Shown: positions 25,731-36,902, counted from the stretch's first letter. The stretch: 64,000 bases of DNA from Melitaea cinxia (GCF_905220565.1 NC_059396.1:15085706-15149705), one strand, 5' to 3'. Program-made: numbers and translations. Notes: generated by a model not told the origin, from the sequence alone.

Positions 25731-28700
25731 TTACAATTTAATTTTATTATATTTAATATATTTACATAAAAACGAACACAGAGGACTAAACACAAACATT
25801 AATAAAGATTCAACATTTATAGGGCGGGGAACTTCAGGAGGGAGTACGTCATACAACGGATGAAGGAGTTTGGGGCAATTAAACAGGATATGGGATGGAG
25901 ATCCTTCATCTAAACCGCATTCACAAAGTGAGTGGTCCCGTACTCTAATTTTTGCGAGATGTCTGGGTGTGCACGCGTGACCTAAACGCAACCTGCAAAT
26001 GGTCGAAGTGACCCAGCGATCGGCGTGTCTAAAACGGAAAAACCATGGTCGTCTAGGGATTTCTGGTTGCAGGCTCGCATAGTATTTACCTTTTACCATT
26101 TTGGATGATATCCAAGATGATGTCCACGAATTGGCCAACCGAGTATTCGCTGCAACACCAAGATCATAACAGAAATTTTTATAGTGGGCATGGGAGCCGA
26201 TTTGGATGGCAGATTTGGCACATGAATCCGCAGTCTCGTTGCCGGGAATATCAGAGTGACTGGGAATCCAAACAAGAGTGATCTGCAATCCTTTCTGATG
26301 ACATAAAAACAAAACTTCCCTGATCTTTAAAATAATGACAAATCTTTTTCTGCTACGAAACGGGTTTTCCTTAATTGCTAATAGGCAACTTAAGGAGTCA
26401 GTCAAAATTACGGTTTGTCTTAAATCATGGGAGTGGGCATATAAAATAGCTTCCAAAATAGCGACTGCTTCACCGGTGAAGACCGATGATTCAGGCGGGC
26501 ACTTAAACTGTAAAATAATTTTGAATTTTGGGATCCAGCAGGCTGCGCCAACGCAGCTATCTGCGGACAGTTTAGACGCATCGGTATAAATAAGTAGATG
26601 ATCGGACCAATTTTGATGAACTACATAATTAAAGAGAGACTTAGTGTTCGGGGAACCTTTGATAAGACCAAGGTTCGTAACAATGACAGGACGATGTACA
26701 AGGGCTTTATAGGGAATAGAAAAAAGAGGATTTATAGGCAGTTGAATATATGGATTTGGAAGTTTAGTAAAGTACAGGAAGCTATTCAAAAGACATGATT
26801 CGGGTTTGTTGGGATTGTGAATTTGTGATAGTTCGCTTAAACGACTCCAAAGAGGATGTGAAGATAGCTGTAACATTTTGCTGACAAACCGATCACAAAG
26901 GAATTGTCTCCTTATTTGCAACGGAGGGTCAACGCATTCAACCTGCAGAGCATTCGTAGGTGTAGATTTCATAGCACCCAGAATGATTCTAAGGCATTTG
27001 TATTGTATTTTATTTAGTTTTTCTGAAGCTGATTTAATAATAGGATCTAAAACGAATAAACCATAGTCCATATGGCTACGAACTATGGCATTGTAGAGGA
27101 GTTTTTGAGAATATGGGTGAGCTCCCCACCAAACGCCTGAAACTGCCCGAAGGGCATTGATACCTTTTTCACATTTTTTAAGAATATGCTCTGTATGAGA
27201 AAGTCCATTAAGTCGGTTATCGAGAATAACTCCCAGAAATTTAGCCTTATCTACGAGGTCAATGCGCTGACCTCCATAATGAAAATCGAAGACAGGGACG
27301 ATTCTTTTTCTAGAGAAAGCAACTGCCTGGCTTTTGGTTATCGATAAAGATAAGCCATGGTCAGACAGCCACTGGCCTAGATAATGCAAAGCAGAGTTAA
27401 CCCTAAATGTGATATCATCGACTGAATTTGATCGATAATATATGGCAATGTCATCAGCGTATTGTAAAATGTTGCAAAAATTGTTGACAGATAATTCGAG
27501 ATCAGAGGTGTAGATACTATAAAGTAAAGGACTAAGGACGGAGCCTTGAGGGAGACCTTTCCAGACAAGTCTGGGGGGAAGACAGACGTTTTGGAATCTT
27601 ACAGATATTGATCTGCAGAAAAGTAAGTTACATATGAAATGTATCATCCTCGGTGGAATACCCAGCTGATGCAGTTTTTGCCTGAGTACCGCGAGAAGAA
27701 CATTGTCATATGCAGAATTTATGTCTAGGAATACACCCACAAGGTACTCTCCTTTTGCAAAGGCTATTCGAATATCTGTGGTGAGAATGCTGAGACTATC
27801 CATTGTGCTCAGTCCCTTTCGAAAGCCAAATTGAGAGGGAGAGAGAATATTTCTACTTTCCATTACCCATTCCAAACGGTTCTTCAACAGATGCTCTGTA
27901 ATTTTCGCTAAAGTAGATGAAAGGGCGATGGGTCTGTAGGAATTTGAATCTGACGGATTTTTGCCTGGTTTTAAAATTGGTAAAACTATTTGTGTTTTCC
28001 AAGAGTCTGAAAGAACGCCTGTTGTATAAAATCCATTAATTATGTTTAAAAATATAACCTGAGATTTATGATTTAAGTTTTTTATAAAAGAGTAGGGAAT
28101 GCCATCTTCTCCAGGTGAGGAGTCTGTAAGCCCAGACAAAGCACACTGGAGCTCAGAGAAGGAAAATGGAGCATCCATTTCGTCTGAGATAGGTTTTGGA
28201 AGAGAAGGAAGAAAGTTGTTCTGGTGAGGAACAAAGGGAGGAGCAAGTTTGTCAGCAAAATTGTTAAGCCATTCTGATGGATCATTAGAAGAATTATTAC
28301 TTGAAATGAGGGAACGACGAAATTTTTTAAGTTTTGTCCAAACTACTGAAGAAGGAGATCGCGGAGAAAGTGATTCACAAAAATCAACCCAGCAGCATTT
28401 TTTCTTTTTAGACACTAATCTTTTCAATTTAGCGTCTAACCGTTTATAATTTAAAAAATTAGAAGGGGACATAGACACAGAATACATAGACTCTGCCTCT
28501 GTTCTTTGTTTAGATACACGAGTGCATTCCTCATCCCACCAGGGAGTGGAAAGCACCTGTTTTTTGGGAAAATGTTTTTTAGGAAAATGAAAATCGGCGG
28601 CAGTTGTAAGAGCATTGACAAATGATTCGTAACAGAGAATGACATTTTCAACACCTATAAAACCTGGGATAGCGTCCAATATGTCATCAACAGAACTGGC

Positions 28701-29435
28701 AAAGTCAGACCAATTTACATTTTTGAGGGAATATTTTAATAGGGGATTAGGATTTGAGATAATAGAAAAAGTGGAACTTTGATTAAGAGATAAGACGATA
28801 GGAAAGTGGTCACTGCCAAAAGTGGAAGAAAGGATATTCCATGAAAGTTGTGAAGCAAGAGAGGGAGACGATAAGGACAAATCTACTGCAGAACCGGGGT
28901 TTTGCGAAGGGAAAACCCTACGAGTAGGGGAACCATCATTAAGGATGCAAAGATTGGCATCATCAACAATGTCCACCAATAAGTGAGCATATCTATCGCA
29001 GGAATGACAGCCCCATGCAGTGTGATGAGCGTTAAAGTCACCCATTATAAGGACAGGAGGAGGTAGTATAGAAAAGACAGAGTGAAGATCTGGAAAAAGG
29101 GAAGAAGAAGGATGAGGTATATATATAGAAAGGATAGAAATGTTTAAGGATCTCACAGCAACAGCACTAAAGTGCTGGCTGGGAGGGAGGGGGATTTGAG
29201 AAAATGGGATAAAATGGCGGATAAAAAGGGCACAACCTGCATATCCATCACTTCTGTCATCTCTCAAACAGGAGAAACCTGGGACCCGAAACCGAGAACC
29301 AGGAACTAACCACGTTTCAGAGATGGCAATAATGGACGGACTATGCTGATTGATGAGGGAAATGAGTTCATGTTTTTTAGGACGAATGCTCTGGCAGTTC
29401 CACTGAAGGAAGCTGGTCGGAAACATTATTAGCAA
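25731..29435 (-). CDS. LINE ORF2: endonuclease, reverse transcriptase, RNase H
   Basis: This 1234-residue polyprotein copies the element's RNA into DNA at a nicked target. The N-terminus (LQWNCQSIRPKKHELISLIN, then AISETWLVPG and IMGDFNAHHTAWG) is an apurinic-type endonuclease. The reverse transcriptase has LDINSAYDNV, PQGSVLSPLLYSIYTSDL and the catalytic YADD near residue 660. RNase H follows near residues 940-1060, with YTDAS, GEAVAILEAIL, LTDSLS and WIPSHSDIPGNETAD, so its acidic residues are present. The C-terminus has a CX-rich motif (CECGLDEGSPSHILFNC). The ATG overlaps the end of ORF1 by 59 nt in another frame, which suggests coupled or reinitiated translation. No stop codon interrupts it, so recent activity is plausible. 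Confidence 0.9.
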   Translation of the reverse strand: MLIMFPTSFLQWNCQSIRPKKHELISLINQHSPSIIAISETWLVPGSRFRVPGFSCLRDDRSDGYAGCALFIRHFIPFSQIPLPPSQHFSAVAVRSLNISILSIYIPHPSSSLFPDLHSVFSILPPPVLIMGDFNAHHTAWGCHSCDRYAHLLVDIVDDANLCILNDGSPTRRVFPSQNPGSAVDLSLSSPSLASQLSWNILSSTFGSDHFPIVLSLNQSSTFSIISNPNPLLKYSLKNVNWSDFASSVDDILDAIPGFIGVENVILCYESFVNALTTAADFHFPKKHFPKKQVLSTPWWDEECTRVSKQRTEAESMYSVSMSPSNFLNYKRLDAKLKRLVSKKKKCCWVDFCESLSPRSPSSVVWTKLKKFRRSLISSNNSSNDPSEWLNNFADKLAPPFVPHQNNFLPSLPKPISDEMDAPFSFSELQCALSGLTDSSPGEDGIPYSFIKNLNHKSQVIFLNIINGFYTTGVLSDSWKTQIVLPILKPGKNPSDSNSYRPIALSSTLAKITEHLLKNRLEWVMESRNILSPSQFGFRKGLSTMDSLSILTTDIRIAFAKGEYLVGVFLDINSAYDNVLLAVLRQKLHQLGIPPRMIHFICNLLFCRSISVRFQNVCLPPRLVWKGLPQGSVLSPLLYSIYTSDLELSVNNFCNILQYADDIAIYYRSNSVDDITFRVNSALHYLGQWLSDHGLSLSITKSQAVAFSRKRIVPVFDFHYGGQRIDLVDKAKFLGVILDNRLNGLSHTEHILKKCEKGINALRAVSGVWWGAHPYSQKLLYNAIVRSHMDYGLFVLDPIIKSASEKLNKIQYKCLRIILGAMKSTPTNALQVECVDPPLQIRRQFLCDRFVSKMLQLSSHPLWSRLSELSQIHNPNKPESCLLNSFLYFTKLPNPYIQLPINPLFSIPYKALVHRPVIVTNLGLIKGSPNTKSLFNYVVHQNWSDHLLIYTDASKLSADSCVGAACWIPKFKIILQFKCPPESSVFTGEAVAILEAILYAHSHDLRQTVILTDSLSCLLAIKENPFRSRKRFVIILKIREVLFLCHQKGLQITLVWIPSHSDIPGNETADSCAKSAIQIGSHAHYKNFCYDLGVAANTRLANSWTSSWISSKMVKGKYYASLQPEIPRRPWFFRFRHADRWVTSTICRLRLGHACTPRHLAKIRVRDHSLCECGLDEGSPSHILFNCPKLLHPLYDVLPPEVPRPINVESLLMFVFSPLCSFLCKYIKYNKIKL

Positions 29436-30807
29436 AATTAGCTAGTTTGGAAAGGTTAAGGGCAACGTTGGACGGTAGGGGAACATCACTGCATGAAACA
29501 ACCATACTAAGGATGAGTTCAGTAAGCATTTCTAAAAGGTTTGAGGAGTTTCTAAAGGAAGGAGTGTTATTGTTTTCATTAATAGCGCAACCGTTAGGAG
29601 TGGTGGAAGGACAGCTGCCAATAATGGCTTGGTGGGCTTGTCTATCGTACCCTTTCCCAAGAGCGGAAGAGGGGCGAGAAGAACGGACTACGGTTTTGCG
29701 GTAGGAGGAGATGGAATTGTTTGAGGAAGGGCTGGCATTGTGGGGGTTTAGAGAAATATGTAAGGACGGGGAGGATACTTCTTTAGTTATCTCCGCGTAG
29801 GATCTACGAACAGGAGGAAATTTAGTGGATGCTTCGAAATATGAACTATTACTAGCGGCCATTTCTAATTTAATCGAGTGTTGTCGCGAATACTCAGGGC
29901 AACCTTTGTCTGTAGCGAAATGCGTTCCTGAGCAATGAACACAAGAAGCATTGTCCTTAGTGACATCACATGAATCTCCACCATGTTGCTGTGAACATTT
30001 GTAGCACCTCGGTTTCGATCTGCATTGATTTTTAACATGCCCGTAGCGGCAGCAACTGAGACACATGATAGTAGGAAGGTTGTAGGTTTCTACAGGAAGG
30101 GCAGTGTGATAGGAGAAGATTTTAGTGGGCAATATTTGTCCCCTAAAGGTCAAAACTATGGATTGGGTAGGAACCCAGGTGATGACTCCCTCATTGAGAA
30201 CTTTGCGATTCATACGTCTCGCTTTCACAACTTCACCGCATCCAGCCGGAAGTTCTAATGAGTCGACGAATTCCTCCATCGACCAGTCCACGGGAACTCC
30301 TTTAACTAAACCCATTCGAGATATATTATATGTCGGGATAAAGGCATTATATTTGCAGAGGCTTAGAATGGGGTTATTTAAAAATGAATTAGCTGCATCA
30401 GCGGAATCAAATTGAACAGAGATTTTATTTCTGCCTAGATTTTTCACTCCGTCTTTTGCGACGGAGCTGATTTTATATTTATGTAAAAATTGCCCAAACT
30501 GTATCGCACGGAGAGTAGTACCTGAGGAGGGCTCAGTTACTTCCCGCGACACCTGAACGATGAAGGGGCCTTTATCATCACCTGAGTATTTTTTAGGACC
30601 TTCAGAGAAAGATGGGTGTACGTAAATGGATTGGATGGACGGATTTGCAGTGGCCGGGTTGACAATTATTTTCTTAGATGCTATATCAGTTAAAATATGT
30701 TCATTCGGTCGTTTACGAGATTCGGAAGATGAATTAGATAAAGAGGGATCAGGGATATTGTTAAAAATCCCAGGATCGGGGGGATCGGGAGGTCGATCGA
30801 CCTCCAT
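29377..30807 (-). CDS. LINE ORF1: gag-like nucleic-acid-binding protein with zinc knuckles
   Basis: A 476-residue protein starting MEVDRPPDPPDPG. Residues about 249-306 hold three consecutive Cys/His knuckles: C-x2-C-x4-H-x4-C (CLSCCRYGHVKNQC), C-x2-C-x3-H-x4-C (CYKCSQQHGGDSC) and C-x2-C-x3-H-x6-C (CVHCSGTHFATDKGC). In this class ORF1 binds the element RNA and forms the ribonucleoprotein particle. The Ser/Asn-rich C-terminal third looks disordered. The frame is intact and precedes ORF2. Confidence 0.85.
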   Translation of the reverse strand: MEVDRPPDPPDPGIFNNIPDPSLSNSSSESRKRPNEHILTDIASKKIIVNPATANPSIQSIYVHPSFSEGPKKYSGDDKGPFIVQVSREVTEPSSGTTLRAIQFGQFLHKYKISSVAKDGVKNLGRNKISVQFDSADAANSFLNNPILSLCKYNAFIPTYNISRMGLVKGVPVDWSMEEFVDSLELPAGCGEVVKARRMNRKVLNEGVITWVPTQSIVLTFRGQILPTKIFSYHTALPVETYNLPTIMCLSCCRYGHVKNQCRSKPRCYKCSQQHGGDSCDVTKDNASCVHCSGTHFATDKGCPEYSRQHSIKLEMAASNSSYFEASTKFPPVRRSYAEITKEVSSPSLHISLNPHNASPSSNNSISSYRKTVVRSSRPSSALGKGYDRQAHQAIIGSCPSTTPNGCAINENNNTPSFRNSSNLLEMLTELILSMVVSCSDVPLPSNVALNLSKLANFANNVSDQLPSVELPEHSS

Positions 30808-31009
30808 ATTGAATTAAAAAACTTATTTCTAAACTAAAATAAATTTAAGTTTACAAAAATAATAAATAACTAACTACAAACACTTACGACAACCAGTAAT
30901 GAGAGTAGAATACAATGATTATAAAAAACAGACTATTTTTACAGTAAATTAACGAAAGAAATGAAAATAAAACACCAAAATCTCTCTAATACGTGTGTTA
31001 GCCAAAACC

Positions 31010-31741
31010 ACTAAGGCGCGAAAAAAAACTTAAATTTATTGTTATTCTAAAATAATATTGAGGTTATTCGGAACTTACAATTTCAATGTCACGTAATGAC
31101 GTACCACGGGAATGTAGCCAGTAGTTCTTTTTTTCAATACCCCAAAATGTGGGTAAGTAAATTGTACGCAATCAGAAAAATAATTAAGTAAAAAGTAGAC
31201 ATAGTTATTGTTTTTTTTTCTCGTGTTATTTTATGTTACATAAATTGAAAATAAAAAATTCAAAATATATTTATGAATTATTAACTCGTTTGTTTTATGT
31301 TTTAACTTTTTACAATTTTTGAGTAAACTAGGTACCCATATTTTACTATCAAATTTCATGGTTTTAGGTTTCCAATGAATATTTTAATAAGAGGTGAATG
31401 GGTAGCGGCTGTAAGACTGAGAAAATGACCACAATTATGCTGGCCATGCGCATAAAGTCAATTTAATACGATTAGTGATTGAAAAATATTTGAACATAAG
31501 ACTACATCATATTAGTAAAATGCAAACAATGACGATGACTCTGAGTTCTAAGCGACAAAAATTTAAAAAATTTATACACCATAAAGGATTCTAGGTTTAA
31601 GAAAAATAGTTAAAAAAAAACCGAGTGCAAACTGAAAAGAGATAAACAGAGGGGATAGGAAGTGTCCATTCATACGATTATCTTACGAATATATTTTTTT
31701 ATTATTCTACCGATTTTTTGTTTTATTTTTAGTAAATTTAT
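31010..31741. other. spacer between LINE and piggyBac-like element
   Basis: AT-rich DNA. It presumably contains the LINE 5' boundary and any remainder of the interrupted P-like relic, but I cannot align it to the other copies. No gene is recognised. Confidence 0.4.
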
Positions 31742-31745
31742 TTAA

Positions 31746-33447
31746 CCTTCTGGATTCCAGAAAAAAAATGTTTTGCTTTTGGACTAAAAGTTACATATTT
31801 TTTTATATTAGGGATCTGTTTATGCCAGAAAAATACAAAAAAAAAAAAAAAAAATATTTCTATTAAAATATGGATTTTACTAATGTCATGTATATATTAC
31901 ACTGGTTCTCAGTTTGTAATATATACATGACATTTACGTCATATGTGTATTACATTGGAATATTACTACTACAAATAAAAATGCATGAATTATGAAATAA
32001 CATTTATTAGCAAAAATATTTAGTCACAATATAGCCTTTATTAGGGACTCTTAAACGTAACAATCAGTCTTTACGTGAAAATAGGAACTGTAAGTATACT
32101 TTACAAAACTAATCGAAATTTCAATAACAATGAACTAAGTGAACATCGTCAAAAAAAAAAACTTTTAACTCCTTCTAATGAACTTCTACCATCTTCTAAA
32201 ATAAATCAACTTTTTCTAAAATAAAATCAACTTCTTACTATCATTGGCATATTTTTTTAAATCATTTTTGATGAAATTTCAGATGGTAGTTTTTTTTTTG
32301 GTGTGCTACATAAAAATTATTTGCATTTCGTGCAAAACGCCGTTGTAGTATTTGAACATTTTGGAAATCGGCATCTTTTTTGTTTGTCACTGTAATCAAC
32401 TAGATGTTCAGCCTTGATGAGCCGTGATGTCTTACTGTTGCCGACGTTACAGGTGTTATGAGGACTTTCCTTTTCTTGTGCTTAGGCTGAAGTTCGTCAA
32501 TCTCGTCAACACTTTCAGAATCTGATGATAATGATTTTTTTTCTATTAGACTGGTTCCAAGATCCAGTTTAAAATCGCGTAGCTGTGATATTTTGTATTT
32601 GTTTGTTCCTTTTTCAGTTTCTTTTTGTTTGAACAAAAACCGCGTGTTACATACTGCCAAATCCAACATGTGACTAATAAATCTTACTGTCCATTTTTTG
32701 GTCCGTGATCTGGAGGAACATACAGACAGCATGCGATCAGCCATGTCCACTCCACCCATGTGCTGATTGTATGACTTGACTATTTCTGGCCTGGATACAA
32801 ATTCGTAGATTTTGATTTAGAGATCCACTTCCTCATCTGAAGAGCTGGAAAATGAGGTACTTGATCCCTCGTCTTCTTCTGGTCTCGGTGTATACGCGCA
32901 GTGTCATCTTTTTCATCATTATCAGAGAGATCTATGTCCGATTTTTTTAGTCGTGTTATGATTTCACCTTCGCTTAAGGCTGTAAAAAGATCTCTTTGAG
33001 AACCAATGTAATAAATATATGACATAAACAATAAGCAATAGTTCGGACTGAAAACTCGTGTAGTACCAGTATGACATTAAAAAGTTTCTGGCCGTAAAAC
33101 AGAAAGTTGATAACCATGTGAAGTAATAATACGTTTATTAGTTACGTAGGTACATTATCAATAAAAATCAAGCAAAGTTATTATGAAATATCAGGTGATT
33201 GAATTATAATTTTTAAATTTCTTACCGCATGCACCTGACCGAAGAGACATCTTTATCGTGGCGCTCCAAAGAAAAACCCATTTGACGTATGTATCAAAGT
33301 CAAATCGGTGTTGGGTTTAGTGTAGCCAGTTAACAAAGCTTACCTAGCTACCGTAAAACGATTAGTTCTGCAACCGATTCACAGATGAATCTAGGACGAA
33401 TTTTTAATTCTTTACGTAATATAGGTATGACGCTAGCATCCAGGAGG
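31746..33447 (-). mobile_element. piggyBac-like element, internally deleted, TTAA target site
   Basis: TTAA at 31742-31745 and at 33448-33451 flank inverted ends CCTTCTGGATTCCAG and, reversed from the right, CCTCCTGGATGCTAG (12 of 15 match). The 1.7-kb interior encodes broken minus-strand transposase pieces. Autonomous piggyBac elements are usually about 2.4 kb or more, so the middle has been lost. An 18-bp perfect hairpin lies at 31884-31932. Confidence 0.78.
32335..33031 (-). pseudogene. piggyBac transposase remnant
   Basis: Frame 32780-33031 has the acidic N-terminal type of sequence (ALSEGEIITRLKKSDIDLSD). Frame 32400-32759 starts at the conserved MGGVDMADRMLS and continues TKKWTVRFISHMLDLAVCN, which is the end of the DDE domain. 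After a frame change, about 32335-32400 gives the cysteine-rich tail (KRCRFPKC, then AFCTKCK followed by a stop). The catalytic core between the first two pieces is missing, so the protein cannot be active. Confidence 0.8.
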
Positions 33448-33451
33448 TTAA

Positions 33452-33875
33452 AACTATAAACAGGTTTTTATTTTCACATACCCATTTTACCTATATTAAA
33501 TTAATTTTTTAATAAAAATTTTAGGGACTTTTTTTAAAAGGTGTCAACACTTCACTCACTCACACATATTTAAAAAAGTGGCTTCAGTTTTCTGTTCTAG
33601 GTGCGTTATCTACCTTTTTTTACTTGATCTATGATTTCCAGTAAAAATCGAATATCTTGAATGGATCGATACGATACGTACTAAATTATTAATAAAATCG
33701 TCTTCACAATCGAAAGATAAACAAATATTAAATAATAAGTTTTTTTTGTGTGCTTTAGGCTTTTGATCACACGACTGAAGTATAACTTCTTTAGCTCCAT
33801 CTAACTTTATTAGATATTAGCAAACAGTCACTATAATAATTATATTGCACTATCACAAAACAATTGTGATGATCG
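33452..33875. other. spacer before the P-like element
   Basis: AT-rich DNA with no recognised gene or repeat; it ends in the 8-bp target site of the next element. Confidence 0.4.
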
Positions 33876-34038
33876 GCTGGGCACAAAGAGCAACACGGAG
33901 GGGAGTAGCCATGTACAGGCGTTCCCTTCTGTCAAGGTATAAGGCCAAATGGCCATATGCAAACAATAAAACTAGTTGCCGCCGCACTGATCACTAGACT
34001 AAATCTAGTTGCGCGATTGAATCAACGTCCTTCAAAAA

Positions 34039-34680
34039 ATGCCAAATTGTTCTGTTTTTTACTGCAAAAAAAGATCTGCCACGTCAAATTTACTAAAACA
34101 TGGCGTTACCTTTCATACGTAAGTATTTTTTAATCACATTATTACTTGTATACTTCTTTTAAACCTTTTTTTAACTTAAAAATTACAAATATTATCGTTC
34201 GTGTTGACTCGATTTGTTTACCAACACAGGCCGCTCGCCCGCATACAATATGCGGATCGGTCGAGCGACTGATCGGAGTCTATTTCCGAGAAGTCACTGT
34301 CGCCGAGCAATAGTGTTGTTACCGGTTTGTTTGTAGATGGTTATCGATAAAAATGGCAAAGGCAAAAGAGGAGACAGACATTTTTGAGATTTTGATTTAT
34401 TTAAAATATTATGTTGCTAGCTTTTTTTTAATAAACATAGTTATATAATAAAATTGCATTAAATTAAATATAATACACGTATAATGAGTATTAATACATT
34501 TTACTAGAATTACTTAATGTGAACTTCCACCATAATGTTTTATATAAAAATTTGGCAGGTTTTCTAAAAATCCAAATTTAAGGGATACATGGAAAAAAAT
34601 GGTAATAACAGATTAACCTGGAAGCCCACAAAAAATAGTGTAATTTGTTCAGATCATATCAATACCGCTAACTTTTAAGT
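34039..34680 (+). pseudogene. THAP-domain exons of the P-like element, frameshifted
   Basis: Exon 34039-34118 encodes MPNCSVFYCKKRSATSN to HT (Cys4, Cys9) and ends at GTAAGT. The second exon starts at 34559 after CAG, with the codon completed across the junction, and reads FSKNPNLRDTWKKMVITD followed by TAA. The expected continuation TWKPTKNSVICSDH, with the Cys-x2-His half of the THAP zinc site, is present in another frame, so one indel broke the domain. It ends NTANF and a stop. Confidence 0.7.
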
Positions 34681-35096
34681 GTTGACGAACAATAGAAGGA
34701 TTAGTCAAGGGCACCAAATCAACACTAACGCCACACTGTTTTTGTCCCGTAAGTTTTTTTTTGTCTCATGTACAAGGTAATCAAGATATGGTTCACCTTA
34801 GTCATAGTAGTGAAATGAAGCTTAGATTTATCAACTTTGAAATTGAACAATGTCCATCCTTTCAGAGTCATCAACAAATCATTAAATCTAGCAGATGACA
34901 AACTATCATCTTATGATGCCATTAGTGTTACGCTCCCTACTCCCGATTCGTTGACATCACCGTGTACATCATCAACTCCTCAAAATGTATGTTAACTTTA
35001 AATCGCTTATTGTAGACTGGCATTGTTTGGCACAACAACGTTGCACCAAACGTATTGTGACATAATTATAATAGTTAGACATAGGCTGTCGCGACA

Positions 35097-35350
35097 CTTT
35101 TTAACTGACTTCCAAAAAGGAGAGGTTCTCAATTCGACTGTATTTTTTTATGTATGTTACTTCAGAACTTTTGACTGGGTGAACCGATTTTGATGATTTT
35201 TAATTTAACAGAAAGCTGATGTTTATCATGTGGTCGCGTTTAAATTTCATCGAGATCTGATAACAACTTTTTGAGTAACCTTTGACAACGCGTATATATT
35301 ACGTATATTGTATTACTTGTCGATGTAATTGAAGTCAGTTTTGTTTTCGT
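35097..35350 (-). repeat. family D element inside the P-like transposon
   Basis: Runs from TTTTTAACTGACTTCC to GTAATTGAAGTCAGTTTTGT and TTCGTTTGCGAGC, reverse to the copy at 60322. Its presence shows that the P-like element had already been there for some time. Confidence 0.6.
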
Positions 35351-36079
35351 TTGCGAGCACATACAATAATTGTAGATAATGATGTGTTGTACAAAGTCTT
35401 ACTACATTATATATTTCTATTATCATTAGTTTTTGCAGCGTACGCAATGTAAGGAATTTTTTAGGTTATTTTTTTTATCCCTAGGGTTACATTATTGGAG
35501 TTTTAGTAAGGATCCCTAATATTTTTGAAAATATAGTATAACCTATGTCGCTCAAGGATTATGTAGCTTCTCAACGGTGAAATAATTTTTTGAATCGGTC
35601 CAGTAGTTTCGGAGCCTATTCTATGCTAACAAACAAACAATCAAATCTTTACTCTTTATAATCGTTTATTTTACATGAAGATGTTTGATTTGTAGCATAT
35701 AATAAATTAAGCCTATTTTTATAATAACATCTTACCTTTGTATCAAATTAAAAAACCTTATTTCCCTAACCGAGTACTTGAATTTATCGATAATGGATAT
35801 TGACAGTAGTTACAACCATGGCTGTAAGAAACTTGTCAGTGTAGCTGCGGCGTGTCATTATACTGTAATGACACAGAATGTATCTATGTGTGTGTGAAAA
35901 ATGTAAGTGTGATTTTAATTTAGTATGTGTGAGTTTCGTAGTGACAGACGATTATTTTTGTGTGGGAATTAGATAAAGTGTGCATGTGTGTAATTTCCCC
36001 CCGCAAAAAATGACAGACAATTTTGTATCGGTAGCAGACGCAATGGCTACTCCCCTCCGTGTTGCTGTTTGGCTGGGCA

Positions 36080-36902
36080 TAATTGAGTTCAAAATAGCTT
36101 AAATGGTGAAGTAAAAATAAACCTATGTGCTTTCAGTAGAGGTTACTTTGCTTTCGTACAGAAGCATTCGCGACGTTTTCAGCTATTCTCCAACAGATAT
36201 CATTTATACCAAATTAAATTAACTACACCTAATATTGATGATATTAGAGTTGACATTGTCTTAATCAAAAATATTTATTGATACTCCAACTCCAGTAATG
36301 AGGAGATGAGTGACAAAAGATATTGTTTTATCAATTTTGTGATTTTACATGATATCGATGATATCGATGTGTAAACTTTACAGAATGCTGTGCGATGATT
36401 GATGATGAATGATGCCCGATAACAAAACGTACTTGTCACGGTTTTTATTGATCACTAAAATAAAATTTACGACTCTTTAATTGACTTCAATAATTATGTT
36501 TGCTCGTAAACAAAAAAAACGACTTCACTTACATCGATGAGATATATTAACAGTTGAATTGAAAACCTCCTTTTTACGATTCAGTCTGTAGCATCCCACT
36601 GCTAGGCATAAGCCTCTATCTCCGTGTAGTTTTTAACTATTACGTTGTTTGCGTTGTTTACGTTGTTTACGTTGTTTGTAGTTTTTAACTATTTCGTCTA
36701 TGTAAATTGTAGTAGTTTTTTTTTTCGATTGTGAGCACACACAATTATTGCGAATATATATTGTCCCTTTTTGTATAATATGGAGTACTAAAATAATAAA
36801 GTAGTGGATAACAAAAAAAAATTTACATAGGAGGACTGCAAAGTCTGCAAATATTTTATCACGTCCGAAAAATCTAGGTAAGATTTTTCCACACTACGTC
36901 AA
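36080..36902. repeat. spacer with repeat fragments and a 9-bp minisatellite
   Basis: Mostly unassigned AT-rich DNA. Family D fragments lie near 36508-36562 and 36715-36745, a reversed SINE tail at about 36579-36630 (CATCCCACTGCTAGGCATAA), and four 9-bp units of (A/G)CGTTGTTT at 36642-36677. Confidence 0.5.

Larger units (their letters stand above)
25640..31010 (-). mobile_element. apparently full-length non-LTR retrotransposon with RNase H
   Basis: Two overlapping intact frames (ORF1 29377-30807, ORF2 25731-29435) with a short 3' UTR. No long poly(A) is seen on its 3' side. The layout of a gag-like ORF1 with CCHC knuckles and an ORF2 with endonuclease, reverse transcriptase and RNase H fits the I-type group of LINEs. 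The exact clade needs a tree. The 3' end abuts the P-like relic. The 5' end is estimated at about 31.0 kb and no target duplication was resolved. Confidence 0.85.
33884..36071 (+). mobile_element. P-superfamily-like DNA transposon (2188 bp) with TIRs and 8-bp TSD
   Basis: Terminal inverted repeats 33884-33912 and 36043-36071 are 29 bp with one mismatch (outer bases CAAAGAGCAACACGGAGGGG on the left, CAAACAGCAACACGG reversed on the right). They are flanked by exact GCTGGGCA at 33876-33883 and 36072-36079. An 8-bp duplication, TIRs of about 30 bp starting CA and a THAP exon at the 5' end are the hallmarks of P elements. The interior is damaged: the THAP domain is frameshifted, no catalytic domain is visible and a family D element sits at 35097-35350. 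Confidence 0.78.
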
